NCBI GenBank assembly: GCA_024638285.1
Contig: JAHEKP010000001.1
Coordinates: 73,434-107,164, forward strand
Reading direction: 5' to 3'
Origin: Cryomorphaceae bacterium
GTDB taxonomy: Bacteria; Bacteroidota; Bacteroidia; Flavobacteriales; Schleiferiaceae
Length of the DNA stretch: 33,731 bases
Of the stretch, positions 15,298 through 26,433 are shown one piece after another. How positions within the stretch are numbered: position 1 is the stretch's first letter; the number at the start of each line of letters is the position of its first letter. The position numbers and the translations under genes are program-made. Below the pieces are notes generated by a model. That model saw only the letters and a list, made by a program, of their open reading frames with translations. It made no database searches and was not told the DNA's origin.

Positions 15298-17133
15298 ATG
15301 AAAAAGTTATTAATTGGTCTTGCCTTTGCAGTAAACATTGGTGCGCAGGCGCAGGATTTGCATAAAATTGAACCCGAAAGTTGGTGGGTTGGAATGGAAA
15401 TGAATACCGTAGAATTCATGGTTTATGGTAAAGACATTTCTGAATTGGCTGCAGAAAGTACGACACTTGAAGTCCTAAAAAGTGAAGGGTTGGAAAGCCC
15501 AAACTATTTGTTTGTCACTGCCAAAGTGCCGGCAAACGCGAAAGTGGGAGACCATGCTTTCGTATTTCGTAATACCAAAGGTAAGCGAATAGGTCGTTTG
15601 ACCGTGCATATCGGAGCACGCGAGGAAGGTAGTGCAGCGCGTAAAGGTTTTTCGTCGGCTGATTTTATATATCTCTTGACCCCGGATCGGTTTCGCAATG
15701 GTGACCCTAGTAATGACCGCATTAAGGGAATGCTCGAAGGTCCTGATCGTGAGCTTCAAGGGGGGCGTCATGGTGGAGATCTTGCAGGTGTGATTCAAAG
15801 TTTAGATTACCTTAAAAACTTAGGAGTGAGCAGCTTATGGCTGAATCCAGTCTTAGAAAATGACATGCCATCGTACAGTTATCACGGGTATGCGATGACG
15901 GATTTGTACGCGGTGGATGCGCGTTACGGATCGAATGATCTGTATAAAGAATTGGCCGATAAGGCGAGGGAGAAGGGCATTGGACTTATAATGGATCAAG
16001 TCGCAAATCACATCGGGAGTTCACATCCGTGGATGGCCGATTTACCGAGCAAAGACTGGGTGAATCAATGGCCTGAATTTACGCAGACGAATCATATGAA
16101 GGTGAGTCGGTTCGATCCGCATGCATCGGACGTGGACCGTAAGCAGTTTACGAATGGGTGGTTTGTAGAGACGATGCCGGATTTGAACCAGGGCAATGAA
16201 AAATTGGCCCGATACCTGATTCAGAATTCTATTTGGTGGGTTGAGTATTTAGGGCTGCACGGTATTCGAATGGATACCTGGCCGTATCCAGAAAAGCAGT
16301 TTCTCGCAGACTGGACTAAAGCCATTTTAGACGAATATCCCAACTTTAACATTGTGGGAGAAGAGTGGGTGAGTGATCCCTCTTTAATCAGTTATTGGCA
16401 AGCGGGTACTGCGAAGATGGACGATTACACGACCTATCTTCCAAGTGTGATGGATTTTCCATTGCAATCTGCGCTTATAGAAGGATTGAAAGGGGAATCG
16501 GGATGGAGAAGCAGCATGACGAAGGTCTATGAAAGTCTTGCTAACGACTACATGTATGGGGATGTCAACAACATTATGATTTTCCCGGACAATCACGATA
16601 TGAGTCGTATCTACACTCAATTGGACGAAGATTATGATAAATGGAAGATGGCGATGACCTTTCTCTTTACGACGCGTGGGACCTTACAATTATATTATGG
16701 TACTGAAATTCTTATGAGCAACCCAGGTACTGAGGATCATGGTATTATTCGATCAGATTTTCCCGGGGGATGGGAAGGCGACCCGGTCAATGCCTTTACT
16801 GGAGAAGGGCTCACTGCTCAGCAGAAAGAGGCCTTTGCTTACATCCAGTCGCTGGCTCATTTGCGCCGCGAGTCCTGTGCGTTGAATATGGGAACACTTT
16901 TGCATTATATCCCGCAGAATGAGGTTTATGTGTATTTCAGATCGTTTGAGGGCGAGCATAAAATGGTGGTACTGAATCGTAACACTGCGGAAGTGACGCT
17001 TGATTTGGGCCGATTCCAGCAAGGACTAGCGGGCTTTTCAGAGGCTGTCGAGGTTTTGACGGGCACGGCTACTGCACTGGAAGATACACTCACTCTAGCC
17101 CCGATGGGAGCGTTCGTATTTGATTTGAAATAA
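15298..17133 (+). CDS. Secreted GH13 alpha-amylase family enzyme (cyclomaltodextrinase/neopullulanase-like)
   Basis: A 611-residue glycoside hydrolase with a signal peptide ending near GAQAQ (about residue 20). Residues 22-105 form an N-terminal beta domain of the cyclomaltodextrinase type (PESWWVGMEMNTVEFMVYG). The (beta/alpha)8 barrel follows: LTPDRFRNGDPSND, WLNPVLENDM, DQVANHIG, then catalytic nucleophile D326 in GIRMDTWP, acid/base E355 in GEEW, and D434 in PDNHDMSR. A C-terminal beta domain covers about 540-611. All three catalytic residues are present, so it should cleave alpha-1,4 (maybe alpha-1,6) glucans in the periplasm, like SusA. No SusC/SusD pair or regulator is nearby, so this is not a full starch-utilisation locus. 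An esterase gene follows after 3 bp. Confidence 0.9.
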   Translation: MKKLLIGLAFAVNIGAQAQDLHKIEPESWWVGMEMNTVEFMVYGKDISELAAESTTLEVLKSEGLESPNYLFVTAKVPANAKVGDHAFVFRNTKGKRIGRLTVHIGAREEGSAARKGFSSADFIYLLTPDRFRNGDPSNDRIKGMLEGPDRELQGGRHGGDLAGVIQSLDYLKNLGVSSLWLNPVLENDMPSYSYHGYAMTDLYAVDARYGSNDLYKELADKAREKGIGLIMDQVANHIGSSHPWMADLPSKDWVNQWPEFTQTNHMKVSRFDPHASDVDRKQFTNGWFVETMPDLNQGNEKLARYLIQNSIWWVEYLGLHGIRMDTWPYPEKQFLADWTKAILDEYPNFNIVGEEWVSDPSLISYWQAGTAKMDDYTTYLPSVMDFPLQSALIEGLKGESGWRSSMTKVYESLANDYMYGDVNNIMIFPDNHDMSRIYTQLDEDYDKWKMAMTFLFTTRGTLQLYYGTEILMSNPGTEDHGIIRSDFPGGWEGDPVNAFTGEGLTAQQKEAFAYIQSLAHLRRESCALNMGTLLHYIPQNEVYVYFRSFEGEHKMVVLNRNTAEVTLDLGRFQQGLAGFSEAVEVLTGTATALEDTLTLAPMGAFVFDLK

Positions 17134-17136
17134 CAA

Positions 17137-18108
17137 ATGAAACCATTCTTTTTCACCCTTTTTGCAGCACTGTCCTTGCTAAGTTGCAACAGCACTTCTG
17201 ATCAGGTGGAAGTAACCGCTGGTATGCAATGGGATACCGTTAATGGGGTGTCTGTTGGAACGTTAATTCGTCTGGATACCTCGCATACCAAAGGTGTAGT
17301 AAGTGCACGACCGTTGGACGTTTGGTTGCCCAGCACCTACGATGGTAAGCGCAAACATGCCGTATTATACATGTATGATGCCCAGATGTTGTTTGATGCA
17401 AATTCGACCTGGAACCACCAAGAATGGCGTGTAGATGAAATCATGGACAGTCTTATTGCGAGTAAGACGACGATACCGACTATTATCGTGGGATTGCATC
17501 ATGGTGGGGTCATGCGAAATTTTGAATATTTTCCGCAAAAGCCTTTTCAAACACTACGTGCGCAATTTTCAGATTCCACCATGGCGGCTATCGCCTCCCG
17601 TTACGGAGCTGATACCACTTTTCCTGTCAAAAGCGATGCCTATTTACGTTACATGGTAGACGTTGTGAAACCTCTAGTGGATACAACGTTTCAAGTCTAT
17701 TCTGATAAAAGTGCAACCGCTGTGGCAGGGAGTTCTATGGGCGGCCTCATGAGTATGTATGCTATTGGGGAATATCCGGAGGTTTTTGGTACTGCCTTGT
17801 GCATGAGTACGCATTGGCCAGGTGGTTTTAGCCCGAATGAAGAGATCCCTGATGCATTTCAGGCGTACATCGCTGAAAACATTACACCGGATCGCATTGG
17901 AAAAATATACTTTGATTATGGTACAGAGACGCTTGACGGAATGTATGAGCCGTTTCAAAATGAAGTAAATGAGGTCTTAGCGGCCAATGGTTTCGATTCA
18001 GGAGGGCGTTGGGTTACCCAAAAGTTTCCGGGTGCGGCGCATGATGAGAAGAGTTGGGCCAAGCGCTTGCATATCCCACTGTCCTTTGCCTTTGCGAAAC
18101 AGCGTTAA
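17137..18108 (+). CDS. Lipoprotein esterase, alpha/beta-hydrolase (IroE/Fes-like esterase fold)
   Basis: A 323-residue predicted lipoprotein: hydrophobic N-terminus and lipobox SLLSC with C17. The body is an alpha/beta hydrolase of the putative-esterase group: PLDVWLPSTYDGKRKHAVLYMYDAQ (oxyanion region), GSSMGG (198-203) with the nucleophile S200, and H in AAHDEKSW near residue 303 as catalytic base. It sits 3 bp after the GH13 gene and they surely share a transcript, so it may remove acyl groups from alpha-glucan or act on a related carbohydrate ester; that is inference. The fold also occurs in siderophore esterases, but no siderophore genes are near. A strong terminator follows. Confidence 0.8.
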   Translation: MKPFFFTLFAALSLLSCNSTSDQVEVTAGMQWDTVNGVSVGTLIRLDTSHTKGVVSARPLDVWLPSTYDGKRKHAVLYMYDAQMLFDANSTWNHQEWRVDEIMDSLIASKTTIPTIIVGLHHGGVMRNFEYFPQKPFQTLRAQFSDSTMAAIASRYGADTTFPVKSDAYLRYMVDVVKPLVDTTFQVYSDKSATAVAGSSMGGLMSMYAIGEYPEVFGTALCMSTHWPGGFSPNEEIPDAFQAYIAENITPDRIGKIYFDYGTETLDGMYEPFQNEVNEVLAANGFDSGGRWVTQKFPGAAHDEKSWAKRLHIPLSFAFAKQR

Positions 18109-18150
18109 CCTGATCGTGCGCCGCACCCGCGGCCGCGAAACGCGGTAAAA

Positions 18151-18187
18151 AAGAAACCCGGCGCTTTAGGGCGCCGGGTTTTTCTTT
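18151..18187. terminator. Bidirectional intrinsic terminator between convergent operons
   Basis: An 11-bp perfect stem, AAACCCGGCGC / GCGCCGGGTTT with loop TTTAGG (18154-18181). It has TTTTTCTTT on the plus side and a T-rich tract (complement of AAAAAAG) on the minus side. It serves both the GH13-esterase operon and the isocitrate dehydrogenase gene. Confidence 0.9.
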
Positions 18188-18207
18188 GCATGTTTGTTCC
18201 TCAGATT

Positions 18208-20486
<2,279 letters not shown>

Positions 20487-20490
20487 TGCA

Positions 20491-20766
20491 CTATCTGAAC
20501 TTTGCCACCTTCTGTTTATTGCTAAGTTTGTCCACACCCACATGGTACTGTACATTAAGCAAAAATTCTTTTGAGATCGTACTTTCTAAAAGGTTACGAA
20601 CCAATTCTTGAACGACACGTGCCTCACCCTCCACACTAGTGCCAAAGGCACCAACCTCATAGGTTAACCCAGCGGACTGGATCAGAGCAATGGCCTGATC
20701 TACTGCGGTCATAGGTTCTTTGCTATGCAGAGGAATGAATTGAATATTAGCACTTAATACATTCAT
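20491..20766 (-). CDS. Thiamine-binding protein (MTH1187/YkoF-like, DUF77)
   Basis: A 91-residue protein of the MTH1187/YqgV group: ferredoxin-like fold with VLSANIQFIPLHSKEP, VDQAIALIQSAGLTYEVGAFGTSVEGE and the conserved glutamate of VEGE. The family is annotated as thiamine-binding; the cellular role is uncertain. Its ATG overlaps the rluF stop by one base (TAATG), so translation is coupled. No signal peptide; cytoplasmic. No thiamine genes or TPP riboswitch are near, so the link to thiamine is by family only. Confidence 0.8.
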   Translation of the reverse strand: MNVLSANIQFIPLHSKEPMTAVDQAIALIQSAGLTYEVGAFGTSVEGEARVVQELVRNLLESTISKEFLLNVQYHVGVDKLSNKQKVAKFR

Positions 20767-21485
20767 TAAAAATGCGTTTTACTACTGGATTCACACAATC
20801 TATTCAGTGTTTGTAATTCATGCTTTTTCAAATCGCGCCAAGCACCTACCGGTAAGTCAAGCTCAATATTCATGATTCGAACACGCTTGAGCTTAGTCAC
20901 GCGGTAGTCTAAAAATTCACACATTCTACGAATTTGCCTATTTAGGCCTTGCGTAAGGATAATTCTAAATGTTTTAGGACCGATCTGTTCCACGTGACAT
21001 TTGCGTGTTACGGTGTCTAAAATTGGAACACCATTGCGCATGCGTGTGATGAATTCTTGCGTAATGGGTTTATGTACGGTGACGACGTATTCCTTTTCGT
21101 GATTGTTCCTTGCACGTAGAATTTTATTGACAATATCTCCGTCACTAGTCATAAGGATGAGCCCTTCTGAAGGCTTGTCCAATCTTCCGATAGGGAAGAT
21201 GCGCTGCGGATGTCCAACAAAGTCTACGATATTGTCTTTTTCTACCCGTCGGTCCGTGGTACAAACAATACCTCTTGGTTTATTCACCGCGATATACACA
21301 TGTTTTTCAGTACGTTCTCCGACTACTTTACCGTCAACGGCAACCACATCTCCCTCCTGAACTTTTTCACCCAATTCTGGTACGGCACCGTTAATAGTAA
21401 TGCGTCCTTGTTCAAGTAATTTATCCGCGCCTCTACGTGAGCAGTGTCCTATTTCACTGAGGTATTTATTAATTCGTGTTGCCAT
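20766..21485 (-). CDS. rluF: 23S rRNA pseudouridine(2604) synthase RluF
   Basis: A 239-residue RsuA/RluF-type pseudouridine synthase. An N-terminal S4 domain ([21 protein letters not shown], residues 3-60) binds RNA. The catalytic aspartate is D103 in [10 protein letters not shown]. RluF-specific features are [28 protein letters not shown] and the WRDL segment. The family makes pseudouridine at 2604 of 23S rRNA (E. coli numbering). It is first in a short operon with the thiamine-binding gene. Related RluB/RluE/RsuA enzymes are the alternatives but match less well in the C-terminal stretch. Confidence 0.9.
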   Translation of the reverse strand: MATRINKYLSEIGHCSRRGADKLLEQGRITINGAVPELGEKVQEGDVVAVDGKVVGERTEKHVYIAVNKPRGIVCTTDRRVEKDNIVDFVGHPQRIFPIGRLDKPSEGLILMTSDGDIVNKILRARNNHEKEYVVTVHKPITQEFITRMRNGVPILDTVTRKCHVEQIGPKTFRIILTQGLNRQIRRMCEFLDYRVTKLKRVRIMNIELDLPVGAWRDLKKHELQTLNRLCESSSKTHF

Positions 21486-21500
21486 GCTTCAAAGGTAGGG

Positions 21501-22190
21501 TTAAAGCCCTATTTGAACCCAATTTCCCACCAATGCGCTGAGTCCCATGGTAATGGTACCCCAAATGGTGATGCGAACCACTGCTTTCCAGGCAGAACTA
21601 CCTCCAATTCGTGCACTGATAGCGCCGAGCAGCGCTAAAAAAGAAATACTAAAGACGTATTCTATCCAGTACAATTCGTCCAGAGGAAAGAGGAAAATGA
21701 GTACGAAAGGGAAGAGGCCACCAATTAAAAAGCTTAATGCGCTTGCTCCTGCTGCTTGTAAAGGTTGTGCCGTAGTCATTTCATTTATACCTAATTCATC
21801 CCTAGCATGTGCTTGGAGGGCATCGTGTTCGTGCAATTGACGCGCAACTTCAGCCGCAGTTTCTTCAGTGAGGCCGCGACTAACGTAAATTTTTGCCAAT
21901 TCACGCTCTTCAACTTCTGGCATTTCTTCAATTTCTTTTTGCTCACGCGCTAAATCCGCTTGCTCAATATCCGATTGTGAACTAACGCTCACATATTCTC
22001 CTGCCGCCATACTGAGCGCACCAGCCACTAAGCCTGCCAATGCAGCTACAACAACTGGATCCTCTGATGTACTTGCAGAAGCTACACCTACAGCAATACT
22101 AGAAACACTGAGGATTCCATCATTAGCACCTAAAACAGCGGCACGTATCCAGCTGGACCGATTGACATAATGTTTTTCCAGATCACTCAT
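21501..22190 (-). CDS. VIT1/CCC1 family transporter
   Basis: A 229-residue integral membrane protein. The opening has RSSWIRAAVLGANDGILSVSSIAVGVA, then AALAGLVAGALSMAAGEYVSVSSQSDIE, both hallmarks of VIT family iron/manganese transporters, with an acidic cytoplasmic helical insert (about 78-140) and three more membrane spans towards the C-terminus. The family exports Fe2+ or Mn2+ from the cytosol. Its start overlaps the upstream lipoprotein gene by 8 bp (ATGAGTGA), so it is in that operon. The metal cannot be told from sequence. Confidence 0.9.
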   Translation of the reverse strand: MSDLEKHYVNRSSWIRAAVLGANDGILSVSSIAVGVASASTSEDPVVVAALAGLVAGALSMAAGEYVSVSSQSDIEQADLAREQKEIEEMPEVEERELAKIYVSRGLTEETAAEVARQLHEHDALQAHARDELGINEMTTAQPLQAAGASALSFLIGGLFPFVLIFLFPLDELYWIEYVFSISFLALLGAISARIGGSSAWKAVVRITIWGTITMGLSALVGNWVQIGL

Positions 22191-22590
22191 TTCTCAAATA
22201 ATATAGGTTGAAGATAAGCGCTCTAGACGAGGTATCTAAACTGGCTTGCCATTTGGTATCACTGCTCAGGCCTTCCGCGGTATACAACGAGGAATCCCAC
22301 GTAAAATACTTAGCACTGTAGGCTTTTACTTCTTCTGAATTAAGTAGCACAGCAAATTCAATAGTACGAAGGCTGTCGTTAAGTTGACAGGATTGCCTTT
22401 TGACCTTAGGTACATCTATACCGGTTCGCAGTTCTATGTGATCAATATTGAATTGGTCACAATCCATACTGTTGTAGATGGTCTTGACTAGGGATTTACA
22501 TCCAGCCATAAACAATAGGGGTAGACCTAGAATTACCGCAAACAGAATGAAAAGATTTTTAGCCTTAATTGTTCTGTAAGGCATATGCAT
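22183..22590 (-). CDS. Small lipoprotein of unknown function
   Basis: A 135-residue protein with a long basic N-terminus (MHMPYRTIKAKN), a hydrophobic helix and lipobox LFMAGC with C30. The mature part of 105 residues has DCDQFNIDHIELRTGIDVP and SCQLNDSLRTIEFAVLL and ends in FNLYYLRNE. I do not recognise a family. The start overlaps tspO by 26 bp; the second Met (22584) is an equal candidate, and the overlap argues for coupling. It overlaps the VIT gene by 8 bp downstream, so tspO, this gene and VIT form one operon. Confidence 0.65.
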   Translation of the reverse strand: MHMPYRTIKAKNLFILFAVILGLPLLFMAGCKSLVKTIYNSMDCDQFNIDHIELRTGIDVPKVKRQSCQLNDSLRTIEFAVLLNSEEVKAYSAKYFTWDSSLYTAEGLSSDTKWQASLDTSSRALIFNLYYLRNE

Positions 22591-23017
22591 TCAAGGTAAT
22601 AGCTATAGTCAGCCAAATCACATAAGGCGTAAGCAACCAGGTTATTTGTGGTAAAAAAGGTTTTGCTTTTAGGGCCATAAATCCTACAACGAAAACGAGA
22701 ATTATGATTTCGATAAGGGCCAATCCAGTCCAATGGAGGTTAAAAAACATCGGGTTCCACAGGATGTTCAAGACCAATTGAATCCCATAGATCCACAAGA
22801 TGCTCGAACGTAGAGCGTCAATCTGTATGGCCTTATTCATAAAGATGCTAAGACAAATCATGATTAAGGTCCACGCTGCACCAAAAAGCCATCCAGGCGG
22901 GGTCCAAGGGGCTTTATTTAAGTTCGTATACCAATGCCCTGTAGGACCTTCTCCCATCAAGTAGCTGCCTAGAGCCAGAGCACCAAAATTTAAAACAAAG
23001 AACAGTACCAATTTCAT
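22565..23017 (-). CDS. tspO: TspO/MBR family membrane protein
   Basis: A 150-residue five-helix membrane protein. Signatures are LNKAPWTPPGWLFGAAWTLIM, the NILWNPMFF stretch and a PYVIWLTIAITLNAYALQNN end, all typical of TspO. Tryptophan-rich sequences near residues 38-49 line the ligand pocket. TspO proteins bind porphyrins and similar ligands and are linked to tetrapyrrole or stress responses; the exact role here is unknown. No partner from haem synthesis is near. Likely start of the tspO-lipoprotein-VIT operon. Confidence 0.92.
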   Translation of the reverse strand: MKLVLFFVLNFGALALGSYLMGEGPTGHWYTNLNKAPWTPPGWLFGAAWTLIMICLSIFMNKAIQIDALRSSILWIYGIQLVLNILWNPMFFNLHWTGLALIEIIILVFVVGFMALKAKPFLPQITWLLTPYVIWLTIAITLNAYALQNN

Positions 23018-23092
23018 GATATAGGGTTTTTATAGCTGCCGTAAAAGGATGCGCCAATGCATAAGAAAGTTTGATGTCTAATCACGTTATTC

Positions 23093-23584
23093 TTAAACAT
23101 AAAGCATAATGAGTACTAGGATGATCCCACCCAGGGTGAACCAAAGCCCCTTCTTGAAAATCAGCGAAGATTTTGCAAACATAAAGAAGCTAGAAATGGC
23201 TAGAAAAAGCAGTGCTAAACCAAAAAATATATTGAAATAATACAAAGGATCCTCTGTAGTGGCTTTATGTAAGTGGGTGAGTTTATCCAACCAAATGGGT
23301 ACTTCTTTAGCCGTGTATTTCACCTCACCACTAACTACATCGTATGCGCCTTCCTCAAAAACTAATATTCTGCCATCATTTCCAATAGGAGTGAGGTCAC
23401 GAATTCTAAGCGCTTGACCCAGAGCGCTAGCATCCAATCCAGGCTCTAGCATTGCTTCCTTTTCAATAGAAACTTTAAACGTGTCTGTTTTTCTAAAAAT
23501 TAGAGTGATTCCGCTTAACGCATAGATCATCATGATACCCGCTAAGAAATAGCCCAAATACCGATGTAAAATTCGAAATGTCAT
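23093..23584 (-). CDS. PepSY-domain membrane protein
   Basis: A 163-residue protein with a first membrane span FRILHRYLGYFLAGIMMIYALSG (about 2-28), the usual opening of PepSY-TM proteins with the LHR motif. A periplasmic part of about 75 residues follows with DTFKVSIEKEAM and VLVFEEGAYDVVSGEVKY, and two membrane spans at the C-terminus (about 110-135 and 142-162). It is shorter than the usual PepSY-TM protein of 350 residues or more. Such proteins are often near iron uptake or reductase genes; none is seen here. Function unknown. Confidence 0.78.
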   Translation of the reverse strand: MTFRILHRYLGYFLAGIMMIYALSGITLIFRKTDTFKVSIEKEAMLEPGLDASALGQALRIRDLTPIGNDGRILVFEEGAYDVVSGEVKYTAKEVPIWLDKLTHLHKATTEDPLYYFNIFFGLALLFLAISSFFMFAKSSLIFKKGLWFTLGGIILVLIMLYV

Positions 23585-23623
23585 GTGTATTTTCGTTTAG
23601 GTAGTTACAATTTACGATTGTAA

Positions 23624-24271
23624 TTAACGCAAGCCTTTCCATTCGGCATAAAACTGGTCTAGAAAAGATTCCATAAAGCGGTGGCGCTCCAATGCTATTT
23701 TCTTACCAGTGTTGGTATTCATGCGTTCTTTAAGGAGCAGCAACTTTTCGTAAAAATGATTGATGGTTGGCGCCGTTGACTTCTTATAGTCTTCTTTAGT
23801 CATGGTAAGATCCGGTTCTATATCTGGGTCGTAGATGGCTCGATTCTTAAATCCACCATAATTAAAGGTACGTGCGATTCCTATTGCCCCAATGGCATCT
23901 AATCTGTCCGCATCTTGAACGACATCAAGCTCAATACTCTCGTGCGTTCTCAGCTCCTTACCTCCTTTAAAGCTGATGTTTTCTATAATGGCGACGATGT
24001 GCTCTATTTTTTCTTCTGGGTAACCATTTGAAGTGAGCCAGTTGCGCGCTAGAGTGGGGCCAACGGTCTCATCACCACCATGAAACTTAGAATCTGCGAT
24101 ATCGTGCAACAATGCAGCTAAGGCCACAATTTCTTGTTCGCAATCCTCTCCTCGAGCAATGGCCTCCGCATTCTTCCAAACCCGCTCAATGTGGAACCAA
24201 TCGTGTCCTCCTTCGGCATTCATTAATTGCTGCTTAACAAAGTCGACTGTTAAAAAAAGTAGGTTATTCAT
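23624..24271 (-). CDS. HD-domain phosphohydrolase
   Basis: A 215-residue HD-superfamily hydrolase. Metal ligands appear as GHDWFHIERVW (H23, D24, H27), LAALLHDIADSKFHGGD (H55, D56) and VVQDADRLDAIGAIG (about 116-130). The fold and motif order match the YedJ/PhnE-like HD domain group that act on small phosphorylated compounds. Cytoplasmic. The substrate is not known. It is divergent from a T9SS-exported protein 43 bp away. Confidence 0.88.
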   Translation of the reverse strand: MNNLLFLTVDFVKQQLMNAEGGHDWFHIERVWKNAEAIARGEDCEQEIVALAALLHDIADSKFHGGDETVGPTLARNWLTSNGYPEEKIEHIVAIIENISFKGGKELRTHESIELDVVQDADRLDAIGAIGIARTFNYGGFKNRAIYDPDIEPDLTMTKEDYKKSTAPTINHFYEKLLLLKERMNTNTGKKIALERHRFMESFLDQFYAEWKGLR

Positions 24272-24314
24272 AGCTGCAAATGTCCTAATTTGGTTCGTAC
24301 AATAAATCTGAGAT

Positions 24315-25673
24315 ATGAAACAATTTAACCTTTTTATCGCGACACTATTTTACGCAGCTTGTTTCGCTCAATCGAACAACGCTTTGCATTTTGACGGGGT
24401 TGATGATTATGTTACCACTACAAAAGGATCAATACAAGGCAACGGGGCTCGCAGTTTTGAAGCATGGGTACGTACAAATGAAAATTGTGTACCTGGTGCA
24501 GGCGGAGGTATTCAACAAGTGATCGCTGATATGGGTTCCTTTGTCAATGGTAAACGATTTACTTTTAACCTCTTATGGGCGAATTCTGTACGTGTAGAAA
24601 TAGGTGGATCCGGTGTTAGCGGTACAGTAGCAGTGAATGATTCACTTTGGCATCATGTAGCAGCTGTGTATGATCCTACTACCAATAAAAAAGTAACGCT
24701 TTATGTAGACGGTATAGTCTGTGGTACTGGCAATTTTACTGCTACGCCATCGACTTCTGCAGGGAACGTAGTCATAGGCAGAAGAGTTGATGGTGCAAGT
24801 CCCTTTGGAGGAGATATTGATGAGTTTCGTCTTTGGAACATAGCATTGACAGATTCAGATGTGCTTGCGCACATGAATGGTGAAATTTGCGCACCTTCGA
24901 ATAATTTGGTCTTGTATTACACGATGAATAGTGGAGTGGCCGATGGTAGTAATTCGAATTCTACCACACTCACGGATCAATCAGGTAGTAATAATGGAAC
25001 GCTACAAAATTTTAGTTTGAGCGGTTCTAGCAGTAATTGGACATACGGACAAAACTTGAGTCAAACTGTATTTGATACCGTTGTAACTACGGTTTGTTCC
25101 GGTTTTCCCATTCCAGATGGCAGCGGCTATTGGGACACTACAGGCACGTACAGTTGGACCTTTACACAAGGCACTGGTGCAGTAGCTGGGTGTGATTCTG
25201 TTGTTACCTATGATTTGACTGTAGATACCGTGGATACTCGAACTTCCGCAAATGGAATCGTCTTATCAGCATTCGCGACTAATGCGACTTACCAATGGGT
25301 GAATTGCAGTGACAGTTCGCTTATTCCGGGTGCAACTTCTGCAACTTATGTAGTCTCTGCAAACGGTGATTATGCCGTCAAAGTAACCCAAGGAAATTGC
25401 ACGCAGTGGAGCGATTGTATTACCGTAGCGAATATTGGACTAGAAGAATACAGCACGCCATTGAACATTTATCCCAATCCCGCGTCGGACATTTTTTACA
25501 TAACCAACGCTGTTTCCCTAAGCAAGATTGACTTGTACAACTTTAACGGACGTTTAATAGCAACCTTGCCCGTTGAAGAAGGTAGCGTCCAGCTTCCTGA
25601 ATACATCGTTTCTGGAGTATATATTGTAAGGAATACAGAATTAGGTTTGAGTTCTCTACTTTCGATTGAATAA
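24315..25673 (+). CDS. LamG-domain protein with T9SS sorting signal
   Basis: A 452-residue secreted protein. Signal peptide ends near FAQS (about residue 19). A concanavalin-like LamG_3 domain spans about 22-200: ALHFDGVDDYVTT, then SFEAWVRTNENCVP, DSLWHHVAAVYDPTT, LYVDG and DEFRLWNIAL. A short linker domain (about 255-305, with VCSGFPIPDGSGYWDTTG) and an Ig-like domain (about 315-370) follow. The end (380-452) is a T9SS type A domain: IYPNPASDIFYI, LYNFNGRLIATL, GVYIV. It ends in LSSLLSIE rather than the usual basic residues. Probably a surface adhesin or glycan-binding protein. Transcribed alone from a start 43 bp from the HD gene. Confidence 0.85.
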   Translation: MKQFNLFIATLFYAACFAQSNNALHFDGVDDYVTTTKGSIQGNGARSFEAWVRTNENCVPGAGGGIQQVIADMGSFVNGKRFTFNLLWANSVRVEIGGSGVSGTVAVNDSLWHHVAAVYDPTTNKKVTLYVDGIVCGTGNFTATPSTSAGNVVIGRRVDGASPFGGDIDEFRLWNIALTDSDVLAHMNGEICAPSNNLVLYYTMNSGVADGSNSNSTTLTDQSGSNNGTLQNFSLSGSSSNWTYGQNLSQTVFDTVVTTVCSGFPIPDGSGYWDTTGTYSWTFTQGTGAVAGCDSVVTYDLTVDTVDTRTSANGIVLSAFATNATYQWVNCSDSSLIPGATSATYVVSANGDYAVKVTQGNCTQWSDCITVANIGLEEYSTPLNIYPNPASDIFYITNAVSLSKIDLYNFNGRLIATLPVEEGSVQLPEYIVSGVYIVRNTELGLSSLLSIE

Positions 25674-25714
25674 TACGGCCAGGTCACGGCTTTCCATATA
25701 TATTTAAAATTCAA

Positions 25715-26428
25715 TTGCGAATCGTGGAACGAGGTAGAAAATTGCAAGAGATTACAGAAAGTAAATGGTTGGATGCCTTTGGTGTTCTCTTAGTACTCGT
25801 CATCTCTTTTGCCTTAGGTTTTCATAAAACCGTACGTCAAGACCTACCTATTGGGATATTCTCAACCTTTGGCGCCGCTGGTTCTATGATGGTCACCCGT
25901 TTAGTGACCAAAAGGAACAATATCGGCAACCTAATCGGCTTGCTTACGGCTGTTAATTCTGCTTTTGTAGATTACTATTTAGGCAATGAAGCAGCATTTT
26001 TAACCTATCCTATTTCATTTTTAGGTGCCGGTGTGTCCTACCTTTATTGGAAGCGAAGAAGCGACCGCATACCCAGAAAGATTGATGCCATTTACTTCAT
26101 CAACATTGCTATTGCTTTTGTCCTCGGAATCGCCTTGAATTACATCGGTTTTACTGACTTTCTAAGCGCTCCCTTGGGTGATAATACAGCAAAATTTACC
26201 ATTACTGCAATTATAACCGGAATTACCTATTCCGGTATTCTTAATACGCCAAGAATGTATGCAGATTCGTGGGCGAGTTGGCAGGTATACAACGTATTAA
26301 AGCTTTACCAAAATGTTCTTTTTGGCAATATCGCGTACGTAGCTAAATACGCGTTCTACTTGCTGAACGCAACACTAGCTTGGGTGGTATGGCATCGGGT
26401 GCGAAAAGGACGGGATTACACTGGGTAA
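25715..26428 (+). CDS. PnuC-like membrane transporter (nicotinamide riboside/mononucleotide family)
   Basis: An integral membrane protein of about 230 residues with several hydrophobic segments. NIGNLIGLLTAVNSAFVDYYLG, then TYPISFLGAGVSYLYWKR, and SWASWQVYNVLKLYQNVLFGN near the end match the layout of PnuC family vitamin transporters (W-x-x-W and the paired Y/W aromatic stretches in the C-terminal third). The start is unsure: TTG at 25715, GTG at 25724 or TTG at 25742, the last preceded by GAGGTAG. A basic N-terminal tail of about 20 residues would be cytoplasmic. Substrate is not proven, and no NAD genes or riboswitch lie near. Confidence 0.6.
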   Translation: MRIVERGRKLQEITESKWLDAFGVLLVLVISFALGFHKTVRQDLPIGIFSTFGAAGSMMVTRLVTKRNNIGNLIGLLTAVNSAFVDYYLGNEAAFLTYPISFLGAGVSYLYWKRRSDRIPRKIDAIYFINIAIAFVLGIALNYIGFTDFLSAPLGDNTAKFTITAIITGITYSGILNTPRMYADSWASWQVYNVLKLYQNVLFGNIAYVAKYAFYLLNATLAWVVWHRVRKGRDYTG

Positions 26429-26433
26429 CTAAG

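Noticed and set aside
18133-18145. GC-rich mini-hairpin CCGCG-AAA-CGCGG
   Set aside because: Five-base stem with a 3-base loop and no clean T-run; the real terminator is just downstream.
20491-20766. TPP riboswitch near the thiamine-binding gene
   Set aside because: The gene starts directly on the rluF stop (TAATG), with no leader to hold a riboswitch.
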